Part shown: positions 10,088 to 20,195 of the stretch, piece after piece
How the letters are laid out: every line of letters starts with the position of its first letter
Position numbering within the stretch: the stretch's first letter is position 1
NCBI GenBank assembly: GCA_004151065.3
Contig: NWUY0300102647.1
Location: 1 to 22,705 of the forward strand
From: Larix sibirica
Taxonomy: Eukaryota > Streptophyta > Pinopsida > Pinales > Pinaceae
Reading direction: 5' to 3'
DNA: 22,705 nt
Made by a program: the position numbers and the translations under genes
Notes under the pieces: model-generated
What the model was told of the DNA's origin: nothing
The model's input: the letters and a program-made list of their open reading frames with translations, nothing else
The model's database searches: none

Positions 10088-11166
10088 AGTAAAGAAAAAA
10101 ATGTATATTTTCTTTTCTATCTCTTAGTTGTCAAAAGGGTGAACTACAGTCAATTCTAAAGGAACAAATATCTATGTAGGTTAAATATGCAATAAGGTAT
10201 GATTCACTGAAATTTCAAGGCCACTAAGAGAGTGAGTTAATAGAATCACTTACACCACCACTTTCCCCATCTAGACTAATATCTGCCATGCCAATTCCAC
10301 TTGGACCAATCATACCAATAGCACAGATATCTACTAGATAGAAAAAGACCACTTGACATTAGTGAGGGCAAGACCACCCAAATGCCACAAGGTTTGACAT
10401 TGTGACCTCAAAGAACATAAAAAGAAATCCAAATTGGACTTTAGATTACAAGCCTTGTTTTTATCTAAGTTCAATAGTTGTGATTCCTATCGCCACCACA
10501 TATAATTGTTCATTTAATATTTGATGTGATCCCTATTTCTAACATTGCGATTTAAAAATATAAAATAATTTATATTCAATTAAAATCCACCTATAAATAA
10601 TGCCTATTTGTTACATTGAATCAATGATTGAAAATTAGGAAAATAAAATCGTCAGATGAAAATGAAAGGTTCAAAGTGCCTTTCACAACATTGGATGCAT
10701 GGATCAAGGTCCCTTTAGGCTAGTTCTGAGTGGCCTCTCATCAACTTTGGGTGAAAGTTGATTTTACTTCGAGTCAGAATTAGGGATCCTATAAAGGTAT
10801 TACCTGCCTGAGCATAGTTAAGCCACCCCTAATTAACTCGCAAATCATAAAAAATCATAGGGGATGGAAGGATTTCATTTTAAATTTTTGGTATTACCAA
10901 ACATTGATTTCATGTAATAAATATTATTTAGAAATCAGATTCTAGTAACTGCTTTACTTAGATTACTCTCCTATAAAAAAACATTTAGCATAAAACCTGA
11001 ATGGGGATCAACATAGCTTCAAATTCTTTGGGCTGGGACTTGGCTTGGTTTTATACTAAGAGCTTTGAATTGAGACAAGGCTTCACCCTAATTTAAGTAG
11101 CATTTCCTTTAAAAGTATGGTTATATGCCTTTCCTAACAAAATAAACTACAACGCAGTTCGGTAAC
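10088..11166. other. AT-rich stretch before the LINE
   Basis: Apart from the candidate minus-strand exon at 10254-10333, this stretch has no open frame or motif that I can support. It would be the left internal part of the possible DNA transposon 9752-19138. The LINE target-site copy begins at 11167. Confidence 0.4.
10254..10333 (-). pseudogene. Candidate orphan exon of an unidentified gene
   Basis: On the minus strand an 80-base open segment is bounded by near-ideal plant splice signals. Upstream there is a pyrimidine-rich acceptor (TCTTTTTCTATCTAG) with a CACTAAT branch-point-like sequence about 30 bases before it. Downstream is the strong donor GTAAGT. A second AG at 10331 would shorten the exon to 77 bases. 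The open frame encodes a Gly/Ile-rich peptide containing AIGMIGPSGIGMADISLDGE, with codon-like regularity unlike the flanks. I do not recognise the protein. No neighbouring exon is evident, so it may be a captured or stranded exon, or a coincidence. Confidence 0.3.
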
Positions 11167-11181
11167 TGCAGATTTTAAATC
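11167..11181. repeat. LINE target-site duplication, 5' copy
   Basis: TGCAGATTTTAAATC immediately precedes the LINE start. It matches 14 of 15 bases at 18287-18301. The AT-rich core fits the preference of an APE-type endonuclease. Confidence 0.85.
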
Positions 11182-11278
11182 AGGCTCTACCGAAGATCAT
11201 GGCTCCATAGATGACTCTCAAGAGGATTAGGGTTTACGATTTGAGATACAAGCAGCCTGAAACCTTTCCACCGCCGTC
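11182..11278 (+). promoter_or_regulatory. LINE 5' UTR, presumed internal promoter region
   Basis: These 97 bases lie between the target-site copy and the ORF1 start codon. LINEs carry their promoter inside the 5' UTR; I see no specific box here. The ORF1 ATG at 11279 sits in a good plant initiation context (GTCATGGCG). Confidence 0.4.
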
Positions 11279-12835
11279 ATGGCGGCCTCCAGTGGAGGGC
11301 TCTCCAACCCCTCCTTCATTCAAATAATATCACGTCGCATATCTACCACCAGGCCTCTCCTCTTGATGGGGACGGTTCCTTAGATAGCAAAAAATGCGTC
11401 TCAAAAAGGAAAAGGAGGAGATGGAAGTGAAACCCCTTCGCATATACCTCCAAATTCAGCAGATAAAACTCGGAAAGAGGCATCCCCAGCCACAGAACAG
11501 CCAAAGGACATAGGAAAATGCAAGCCCAAATAGCTGCAAATTCCCAGGTGTGAGGTTACTTCAAACCTAGTTAGCCAACAGATTCAATACATGCATGATC
11601 ATGCAGTAATCTGCAAATTCATAGGGTTATGGCCAACTGAAAAGACTCTCATATGGTGGCTCACCAACACTTGGAAACCAAAGGGACAATGTGAACTCAA
11701 GCTGGGATCCAAAGGATTTTTCATTGTGATCTTCCAAAACCTTGAAGACAAACACAGAATATTCCAAGGAGGACTGTACTTCCTCCACTCTGTAGGACTA
11801 TACATGAGAAACTGGAAAGAACACTTTAGCCCGGAAAAGGAAGACTTCAAATTGGTGCATGTCTGGATACGATTATACCCTCTTCCCCAAGAATATTAGA
11901 ATTTAGAAACCCTAGCCAGGATAGGCAACACCCTGGGCACCTTTGTACAAGCTTCTGAAGCCACTCTGGCTGGTTGCTGCACCTCCTATGCCTGCATCTC
12001 AATCTACATGGATATCTCGACAGCTCTCCCAGAATCTATTTGTCTTCCCACCAAGACTCCAAATGGATCCAAACCATAGACTATGAGCACATTCCCTTCA
12101 GATGCAGGAAATGACACGAACATGATGGGCGCCTCTTCCGCGAATTCCCTCTGAATTCCAAACCTCCTCCTCCTCCAACACACAACAAAGCTGATGAGGA
12201 GGGATTCACTAAAGCCACTAACCGCAGAAGGCAAGGAAAGAATCCCTCGGTACCAAATGCCCCTCCCAACCCAAAGCACGAAAACAACTTCTCTATCCTC
12301 TCCCAACAAAAATCTGACATCTCAGAGCTCGCCATCCCAGCAAACAATCCCCCCTCATCTTTCCAGGATCCCATGTTCGAAGACATCACCCATTTGCAAC
12401 CTGCTCCCCTCCCTCCACTTCCCCCCTCTGCCCTACCCCACCCCAACCCCTGCTCTATATACCCTCAAAAGGAGACCCCGCTGAACCTGAAGACATGGAG
12501 TTAGGGAATTGGACTTAGATGCCATTCAAGAAGCATGGAAGAAAAAATGAACTCCGCAGTATTCCACATCGTCAAATGGAACTCTTTGAGGAATCCTACC
12601 ACTCCCTCTCTAAGCAACAGAATTTTCCAACCCTGGATGAAACTACTTTAACTCCTACAACTCACAACCAATTAGGGTTGAAAGTGTTAAAACGCAAGGA
12701 TATCCCCAAGATTCAAAGTGATATCCCGAAAAAAGGAGAAAAACTAACAGGCAATTGATCTAGGAATTGGGAGCCCACTTAATAGACTCAGGTCAGAGTG
12801 CCAAGTTCGATGCCCACTTCCAACCTGTTAATTAA
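11279..12835 (+). pseudogene. LINE ORF1: DUF4283 RNA-binding protein, degraded
   Basis: This is the remnant of the ORF1 nucleic-acid-binding protein that coats LINE RNA. About 519 codons would lie between ATG 11279 and TAA 12833. A DUF4283 (RRM-like) domain is clear at 11600-11900, with FIGLWPTEKTL, TWKPKGQCELKLG, FQGGLYFLHSVGLYMRNW and HVWIRLYPLPQEYWN-like ends. The zinc knuckle at about 12100-12145 is ruined: of the CCHC ligands only the first Cys (12103) remains, the second is TGA (12112), and the His and last Cys positions read Arg and Phe with an extra codon between. In-frame stops: TAG 11381, TAG 11531, TAG 11897, TGA 12112. Frameshifts lie near 12050, before 12474, near 12505, near 12537 and near 12745. 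The C-terminal part has NELRSIPHRQMELFEES and, back in the first frame, ELGAHLIDSGQ. It overlaps ORF2 by one base. Confidence 0.9.
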
Positions 12836-15800
12836 TGGAGTTGAAATTCATCACCTGGAACATAAGGGAAATCAGGAGCGGATCTAAAAGGAGAATGTTG
12901 AAGAACAAAATTATCACTGAAAAGCATGTTCTCTTAATGCTACAAGAAACTAAAACAACAGAGCAAAAGCTCCACTCTTTTATTAAAAAATGTTGGAAAA
13001 ATGCAGAAACAATAGCCGTAGATGCCAAGGGTACTGCAGGAGGCATTGCAATAGCATGGGATCCTAATATCATAAGCATGGAAGGCTTCTTCTCTAGTCC
13101 TCATACATTATCAAGATGGTTCTGAATCCTTGGCTCCACGCATAGCGGAGTGATCACTAATGTTTATGGCCCACAAATAATGGAACAAAAGATTCAATTT
13201 CTAAACCATCTTTCTTGGCTCAGTAGGCATTTTCCCAACCCAAATTGGATAATTGGAGGAGATTTTAATATCATCACTTCTCTCAATGAAAAAAAAAGGA
13301 GGCATACACAGACTTGATAAAGACAGTTTGGCCCTCCAAGCTCTTATTTGTGACCTTTCCTTATCAGACCTGGAAACAAGTAATGGAGTCTACACCTGGA
13401 ATAATAGGAGGCGAGGAGAAAAGCAAGTTTCCTATCGATTAGACCACTTTCTAATCTCAAACTCCCTTCTGCAGAATCAAATGAACCTCTCTACCACCAT
13501 TCTTTCGATAGCTAGCTCAGACCACTGGCCTGTATGTCTCCAGCTGGATTTCGATACTCCTCATTCCAGAAGACCCTTCAGATTTGAACAATTCTGGCTA
13601 ACCCACCCAAGCTTTAAAGATAAAGTAAAGGAATGGTGGCAAGTCTCAGACCAGGCTGAAGGAACCATTATGTATCTCTTCCAGCAATGACTAAAGCATA
13701 TCAAAACTCAACTAAAGCACTAGAATAAAACAGAATTTGGACACATTCAGGAGGAAAAACGCAGGTTGGAAGGGGAACTTGCTGAAATTCAGATTCATGC
13801 CATCCATCATGGATACACAGATGAGATAAGGCAATAAGAAAAATATCTTCAAGCTCAAATTGACACTCTAAGTCAGCAAGAAGAAATTCTTTGGCACCAA
13901 AAATACAGAATCCAATGGCTCAAGGAAGGGGAGAAAAATACTAAATTCTTCCACAATGAAATGATGCAGTGCAGACAAACAAACAGGATCACATGGCTTA
14001 AGTCCAGTGCAGGAGGGACTTTACTCAACAAGGAAGACATCTAACAGGAGCTGGTTCATTTCTATAAAAATCTCATGACAGATCCAATCCTAGATAGATC
14101 TCAAGCCACTCAACAAATCCTTCAACACATCCCCCCTCTCATCACGGCAGAGAAAAATGGCAATCTCCCTAGCCCCATATCCATTTTAGAAGTCGAGTCG
14201 GCACTCATGGACATGAATCCAGGAAAAGCCCCAGGCCATGGCTTAACAATTCACTTCTTTCAAACCTGCTGGGAAACTGTAAAAGAGGAATTTTGGCAGG
14301 TGGTTGAAGCATCCATATTTTCAAGCTCCATCCTCCTGGCCTTCAATGCCACTTTCCTCACCCTCATTCCAAAAATTTACAAACCGGTCGATCATGCGAA
14401 CTTTCGCCCCATAGCGCTTTTCAACGTCATTTACAAAATTATAACCAAAGTCATCGCCAATCGCCTAAAATCCCTGCTGACTAATCCCATCTCCTCGAAG
14501 CAATCTGGATACGTGGATGGAAGACAAATTCTTAATGGAATCATTATAGCGCACGAGGTGATACACACTCTCAAAGTCTCCTCCACATTTGGTATGCTCA
14601 TCAAAATTGACATGGAAAAATCCTTTGATAAAATTAATTGGAACTTCCCCCGAGACACCCTTTTGGATTTTGGCTTCTCCCCCTCCTGGGTCAATTGGAT
14701 CATATCCCTTGTCTCCTCAGCCTTTTTTTCCATCCTTATCAACGGCTCTCCCTCATCCACCTTCTCCCCTTCCAGAGGCATAAGGCAGGGAGACCCATTG
14801 CCCCCCTATCTTTTCATCCTTTTAGCTGAAGGTCTTGGTAGAAGCATCAAATCTGCTGTCTCCGGGAATCATATTTAGGGCATTAAAGTGAGCAGTCACA
14901 ACATCACCCATTCACATCTTCAATTCATGGATGAGACCATGCCGAAGGGGAAAGCCACTGTTACAGAAGCGAAAGCCTTCCGGGACACCCTCCAATCTTT
15001 CAGTGCAGCCTCATGTATGACCATCAATAACCTCAAATCGCAAATATTTTTCTTCAACACCCCCTTACAAACAAAAACCCAAATCACCTTAATTTTGGGT
15101 TTTCAAAAGAGTTCCCTTCCGTCCAAATTCCTTGGTACCCCCCTTGTAGACTCAACCATCAAAAACTCATCCTGGAAGGACTTGCTTGCCGCCTTGGAGT
15201 ATAAAATTTCCTCCTGGACCTTCAAATCCCTCAACTTTCCTAGTTGCCTCATCCTCCTGAAGTCTATCCTCCAAGATATGCCTCTCTACCTTTTCTCTGT
15301 TATGGCATCCCCTAAGCACATTCCCAAATCCATTCACAACTTGCAGAGAAAATTCCTCTGGAGCGGCACCACTTAGTACAGAAAATGGGCCTTAGTTTCC
15401 TGGGAAAAACTCTGCAATCCAAAATCTGAGGGCGGCCTTGGCCTAAGAGACCCCCTCACCCTCAACAAAGTACTCTGCGCAAAGCTACTCGAGGTACTCC
15501 ACAGAGGAATCTACGCCTTGGAAGAACATTTGGATGCACAAAGATGGAGACAATGTGTCGCATCATGAACTCATTCGGTATGATAATCTTCTGGAAGGAT
15601 CCCTCATTTGGAACTCGACTTGGGATCAAAGAGATCTTATTTGCAAACACAGCTTCTGGTAAGTCAGGGATGGGAATAGGGCTCTCTTCTGGGAGGATGC
15701 CTGGCAATAGATGCCCTCCCTGCAGCACCTCAACATTAGCAAAGATCTATAGCTTCACTCCCAACAACAAGGAAAGAACTTGATTGCTCAGTATTGGGCA

Positions 15801-17235
15801 CCTCTGAATAACAACGACACCTGGAGATCCTGGATCTCAGAATAAATGTGGAACTGGAACTTTAACACTAGGGAAGGAAAGCGTTCTAGGAAACTCTAAA
15901 CTCCAGGAAAATACTAATCTTAGACAAACCAGACAAGCTCAGGTGGGGATATCAGCAGAAAGGCTACTTTACCATCAAGGAATCCTATAGCTTAACTCAT
16001 CCTAGAACCCTCCAACCCAAAGACATGATATGGACAAAGATCTGGGACTCTCACTTATGGCCGAAAGTCAAGACTTTCCTTTGGCTTGTAGCTCGGAAAA
16101 ATATCCTCACATGGGATCAGCTTCTCAAACAAGGTTTCAAAGGACCATCTGTCTACATGTTATGCAACCAAAATGAAGAGAACTAGGAACATCTCCTCAA
16201 CAACTGCAACTTCGCCTCCACCCTATGGGATTGGGGTGCCACCATTTTCCGTCGCTCCAGCACGAACATGGATGACATCAGCTCCACCATTCACAACTGG
16301 TATACTGAACCTTTCTCTAATCACATATTGAACCGCATATGGCTACTTTTCCTAGGCTTCATTCTCTAGAACATCTGGAAAGATCACAATAGAGGAATCT
16401 TCCAAAGCACCATTCTCCCCCTGGAAGCCATCCAAGATCTCATTCACTCCAATCTTCAAGAAACCATTCATATTTCGATATGGTCTGAATCAGATCACAT
16501 TTGTTTTCCCTCAGAATTGCACATCATGAGGGGTTGGAATTTAAAGCTCACCTCTCACCCTCCTCGATCTACCACCCCCTCCACATCCAAACTCATCCCC
16601 TCCTCTTGGCTCTCGCCTCTGAACCCCCCCATCAAACTCAATTTTGATGGCACCTCAAAAGGAAACCTCGGGCCTGTTGGAATAGGAGGAGTCTTCAGAA
16701 ATGCTAGAGGAGATATCATACACATCTACTTAGATTGCATAGGAGACACTACCAACAATGTGGCTGAAATAATGGCTCTCAATACAGGATTAAAAATTGC
16801 TCGAAGAGAAGGCTGGACAACTCTAACAATAGAAGGATATTCTCAAATCATCATCAATACGGCCCACCGAATTCACTGCGGTACCCCCCTAGCCAAGTTA
16901 ACCAAACACTGGAGACTGGAGTGGCTAAAGGAATAGTTGCAGATCACATATATTATTTTCAAGTTTTCACCACTAGTCATGTTCGTCGCATGACCAATAA
17001 ACTAACAGATCATCTTTCCAATCATGGAGTAACTCCTTCTCACACTTGGCTTGACTCCCCCTGGAACAACATCAGGAAACAACCTCTCAGAACACAATTT
17101 GCCGACCTGGCCATGCAAAATTATGTTCCCCACCGCTGGTGCTCAACATGTGCCAAGAGGGAGAAGAGGTGTAAATCCACGAGGCTGGACACATGCTCGC
17201 CAGAGACGACCATGTGTCCCTTGAATCTCTCATAA
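12835..17235 (+). pseudogene. LINE ORF2: APE endonuclease, reverse transcriptase, RNase H; degraded
   Basis: ORF2 nicks the target and reverse-transcribes the element. APE (12835-13560) keeps all visible catalytic residues: WN (Asn9), LQET (Glu38), NVYGP, GGDFN at 13255-13269, RLDHF and SSDHWP at 13514-13528. RT (about 14090-15370) has FRPIALFNVIYK, motif A IDMEKSFD (14606-14629) and motif B GIRQGDPLPPYLF (14776-14814). Motif C reads FMDE instead of FxDD (14924-14935), losing the second catalytic Asp. A zf-RVT relic (16160-16215) has CNQNEEN and HLLNNC. RNase H keeps Asp 16646, Glu 16766 and the late Asp 17008, but its third acidic residue is Tyr (EGYSQ, 16832-16846). Stops: 13123, 13688, 13721, 13835, 14042, 14876, 15374, 15660, 15708, 15750, 15843, 16184, 16367. 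Frameshifts lie near 13290, 15510, 15890 and 16925. The end at TAA 17233 is one option; the same frame runs on to 18021. Confidence 0.93.
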
Positions 17236-18021
17236 TCCGGGCAGGGGATACTGCAGGAATCCTCTGTCGTACTGAGGTTTAATACTACTCCATGCGAAAT
17301 GGTCTTGTCTCCACCCATGAACATTACTCCCATGAAGAACTCGGAGATGGTTGGTACTCCTGCACTCATGGTTTGTGAAGGCCGAGTGAATAAGTTGGTT
17401 TATTTATCCATGGGGGAAAGGGGCATTCGCAAAGGTTTTGATAGAGCCTGGGATTCATCCCTGTGGATCTCTCTTCTCTGCACAGTTGTTGTTCGTGAAT
17501 ACTGGTTTCCTGTCAAGCTCGCAGTCACTGTTAAAATGTTGTCGGTTAGAAGGGATTACATCTGGCACAAGTACAAACCCACCAACCCCTCTCCCGGCCC
17601 TCTAGTGCGGTTCATGCATGGCATAATGGGGAAGGATAGGAGATATAAGAAGGAAATTCTAGAGTAGGTGCAAGATGAAATCCAGGAGGCTGAAGAGGAA
17701 GCTCAGGTTGATCGAGGTTGTCTCTCGGATACAGAAATAAGAAAGGAGTTCGAGGTTCTGGTGCCTGACCCAGGGAACACTAGGGATCGCACCACCCTGT
17801 ATCAAAAAACCCTGGACTATCATTGGACGCAGAAATCGGTTCTAGGCAGAACCCTAGTGGAAAAAAGAGAATCCCATGCTAAAATTCTCCTACAGCAAGA
17901 CAAGATGATCGGTTATCTCAAGAAAATCATCCACAATCAGCAGAAAATCACCCTTTGTCTCGGCATGGAACTTGCGAAGGAACAAGGTTCTCATGGTGGT
18001 CAGGACGGCCTGAACTCTTAA
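17236..18021 (+). pseudogene. Coding-like extension downstream of LINE RNase H (ORF2 C-terminus or third ORF)
   Basis: The RNase H C-terminal frame continues past TAA 17233 to TAA 18019 with only one more stop (TAG 17665). That leaves 262 codons that look like protein, compared with many stops per kilobase upstream. Features: a hydrophobic/aromatic stretch (DSSLWISLLCTVVVREYWF, about 17449-17505); a basic segment RRDYIWHKYKPTNPSPGPLV (about 17549-17608); then a charged region EIQEAEEEAQ (about 17677-17706), DPGNTRDRTTLYQKTLDYHW (about 17767-17826) and a likely coiled coil (about 17845-17980). A Cys-rich patch just upstream (17140-17217) is C-x2-C-x6-C-x7-C-x6-C. I know no named domain for this. 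Either ORF2 of this family has a long extra C-terminal domain, or there is a separate ORF3. An ATG at 17299 would start a 241-codon ORF apart from the TAG. Confidence 0.6.
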
Positions 18022-18285
18022 CTCGATTTTTTAATGTTTAGCTATATATATGTCATTTGGTTTCAGTAAGCCGCTACAGTTACTGTCTTTGTTTTTAGTC
18101 TTATGGAAAACTATCTTTGTATACTAGTCCACAATTATCAAACCGTCTAGTATAGTCTTGTTTCCTTTCGGGGAAGACTACTTATTTTTTGATATTGGGT
18201 TTGTTTTCCCAGTCTTGGGAGGGCCCTGCACTCTGTATCTATTTTTGATGGCAATATATGGTTCTACCCTAACTTACAAAAAAAA
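18022..18285 (+). other. LINE 3' UTR and A-tail
   Basis: This is non-coding, T-rich sequence after the last open frame, ending in an A8 tract at 18278-18285 directly before the 3' target-site copy. The 3' UTR of a LINE is where its reverse transcriptase engages the RNA; no family-specific hairpin was verified. Confidence 0.7.
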
Positions 18286-18286
18286 T

Positions 18287-18301
18287 TGTAGATTTTAAAT
18301 C
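18287..18301. repeat. LINE target-site duplication, 3' copy
   Basis: TGTAGATTTTAAATC follows the A8 tract and two Ts, and matches the 5' copy at 11167-11181 with one C/T difference. Confidence 0.85.
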
Positions 18302-18829
18302 CACAAGTTCTACTTTTTCAAATTTAGGTTTTTTTCCAAGCATATTTTAGCACAAACAATTTTATATATGTCTCTTTTTTTATATCTAAAATTTCCATAT
18401 TGTAAGTTTCAGGCGTATTGCAATAAGGCCAGTCATTAGGAAATATCATATCTACTTTGATAAGGCTGGTCATAATGCTATCTCAGATATACCTTCCCAA
18501 CCTAAAGGTTAATCCATTTACTACTAATGGAAAAGCAGGCAATAAAGGTAATAGATATTGACAACTTACAGAGAAAATGGCAGATTTCAATCCTTGAACT
18601 TGAACTCCTGCCTTTAACCACTGATTATTCCCTTTATTCAAACAAAACTCCTGCACCGTGTTAGGCCTCGACCTCAAACTCCAGCTTCTAGATAACAATT
18701 CTTCAGTTCACTCAAACAGAACCTAAGCAGCTGAGCCAAAGAAATGCTTTGAGCTTTGAGAGTTCGATGCAAAGAGGACAGGGACTTATGCATTCAAAAT
18801 CATTAAATTCTTCATCTACCTACATATCA
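18302..18829. other. AT-rich stretch, no gene seen
   Basis: No recognisable coding or RNA gene. An imperfect direct repeat (AAGGCCAGTCAT and AAGGCTGGTCAT) occurs near 18425 and 18461. The only longer frame is on the minus strand at 18483-18698 and has no recognisable domain. The stretch would be part of the right arm of the possible DNA transposon. Confidence 0.4.
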
Positions 18830-18898
18830 TTTAAGTTTTGTAGAAGTTAATTAGCCGCCAGCATTTAAGTGTTGTATAAGCTAACTACCTGCCAGCAT
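18830..18898. repeat. Two-unit tandem repeat, 34-bp period
   Basis: Both units run TTTAAGTKTTGTA...AAGYTAAYTA...CGCCAGCAT/TGCCAGCAT, starting at 18830 and 18864 with about seven mismatches. No coding content. Confidence 0.7.
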
Positions 18899-19146
18899 TC
18901 AATATTGATGGGAGAAAAAAAATGACCCTGAAACGAGAGAAAACGGGATCGATTCCATGAGAAATAAATATCCTTTTTCGGGGAACCATCCTAAGAAAGG
19001 ATTCGTTTCCTAAGAAACCATTTTTCAATTCTAGAAACTAAAACGACCGTACAAAACGCTCGTTCCCATCACGTCTCTATTTCTACTTCATTTTTTTCTT
19101 AAAAACGTGAACTATCGTCCCAATTCTGGTAACAAAGCTACTAGGA

Positions 19147-20195
19147 AAGTTCACCATTGCAGTTTTCCAGAAAATGCAAACAACTTCGAGGTACTAATAG
19201 TTTATATAATTTATATTTTCAAAGGAGAAAACAAACAAATGCCCTCTTCACAATCAAGAAGACCAGCTGGGCCCTTGGAAATTGAATACACCTTCAATTC
19301 AAATGAATAGTTCTAAATCTTTCTAATCGTAAACATTGTTATGATGTCTACAACACTGCAAATTCAATTCACAAAAGTTTGAATTACAAAGCATAGTTGG
19401 GTGATGCCATCAATACCATCTAAAGTCTTAAATCATCCCCAGTCACCACATTTGAATTACAAAGCATAGTTGGGTGATACCATCAATACAACCTAAAGTC
19501 TTAAATCTTTTTTCTTTTATAACTTTTAATAAAAACAGGTTACCATTATTCTCGTTTTTCTATCTAAATCATGAAATGTGTCACAACATTGATAGATCAG
19601 ACAGGATATGGAATAGAAGGCGTTTTTCCCATACAGAGTCCAATTTCAATGAATACCCCACGAATTTGTGCGGGAACAATGAACCCCTCAACTTGATTGG
19701 TGAATGATAAGTCGAGGTTTTTTATTTTTCATCAACAATTATTTCTCATGCCTTCTATTCTCTTGTGGGTTTACTTGGGATATAAATATCCCTCTTGTTA
19801 ACTTAGTTGAGATTAACAAATTGGTTCCTCTTTTCATTCTCGAATATTTCCAAACCTCTAATTAATTTTAGCTAGAATTGTACTAACCCCTCACTAAAAG
19901 CACATGAGCTACCTAAAACTACAGTCTCCATCAACTCCCATATAGTAGGAACTTACGTGCACTATTGTGCTTTCCCTTAGCTTGGATTCTTCCATTTGTA
20001 ACTATTAATTGAATTGGATATAAGGTTTTTCCCTTGTGGGTTGCTCTTGGATTCTATTCATGCCCTTTTCCAAGGAGAATTATCGACGCCATATTTTCAT
20101 AAAGAGCAACTCACAGTAGAGGGTTAGCATTACTTATTAAGTCAGTAGTATTGTTATGTATTATTTAGTAGATATATCATGATTTTGTATTTATA
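19147..20195. other. AT-rich stretch without recognisable gene
   Basis: Apart from the direct repeat at 19378-19507, I see only short frames lacking domain features. No RNA gene or clear exon. Confidence 0.4.
19378..19507. repeat. Direct repeat of 57 bp with a 73-bp period
   Basis: Copies at 19378-19434 and 19451-19507 share TTTGAATTACAAAGCATAG, TTGGGTGAT, CCATCAATAC and CTAAAGTCTTAAATC, with about four mismatches. They are separated by 16 unrelated bases, so this is a local duplication of moderate age. Confidence 0.85.

Larger units (their letters stand above)
11182..18286 (+). mobile_element. Full-length, inactivated L1-type LINE
   Basis: The element spans about 7.1 kb between two copies of a 15-bp target duplication (11167-11181 and 18287-18301; TGCAGATTTTAAATC against TGTAGATTTTAAATC). 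It ends in an A8 tract (18278-18285). Order: short 5' UTR; ORF1 with DUF4283 and a zinc-knuckle relic; ORF2 with APE endonuclease, RT, zf-RVT region and RNase H; a long 3' coding-like extension; 3' UTR. This is the plan of plant L1-clade LINEs. Complete length, flanking duplication and A-tail show insertion by target-primed reverse transcription. About twenty stop codons and at least nine frameshifts, plus active-site changes, show it is long dead. Many stops are TAG/TGA/TAA where TGG, CGA or CAA/CAG would be expected, fitting deamination. Confidence 0.95.
9752..19138. mobile_element. Possible non-autonomous DNA transposon interrupted by the LINE
   Basis: The left end reads GCTATGTTACCA (9752-9763) and the right end, reverse-complemented, reads GCTTTGTTACCA (19127-19138), an 11 of 12 match. 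Both are flanked outside by the direct repeat TACTAG (9746-9751 and 19139-19144). Both subterminal regions are rich in AACG/ACGAG words (9764-9850 and about 18935-19110). Without the LINE and one target copy the element would be about 2.27 kb and have no transposase. Six-base duplications are not standard for hAT (8 bp). With TIRs this short, a chance pairing across the window is possible. Confidence 0.3.

Noticed and set aside
12081-12446. Minus-strand Gly-rich ORFs (101 and 121 codons)
   Set aside because: Antisense of the Pro-rich C-terminal part of LINE ORF1, so explained by that frame.
14431-14781. Minus-strand 116-codon ORF inside the LINE RT
   Set aside because: It is the antisense shadow of a clearly recognised RT domain on the plus strand.
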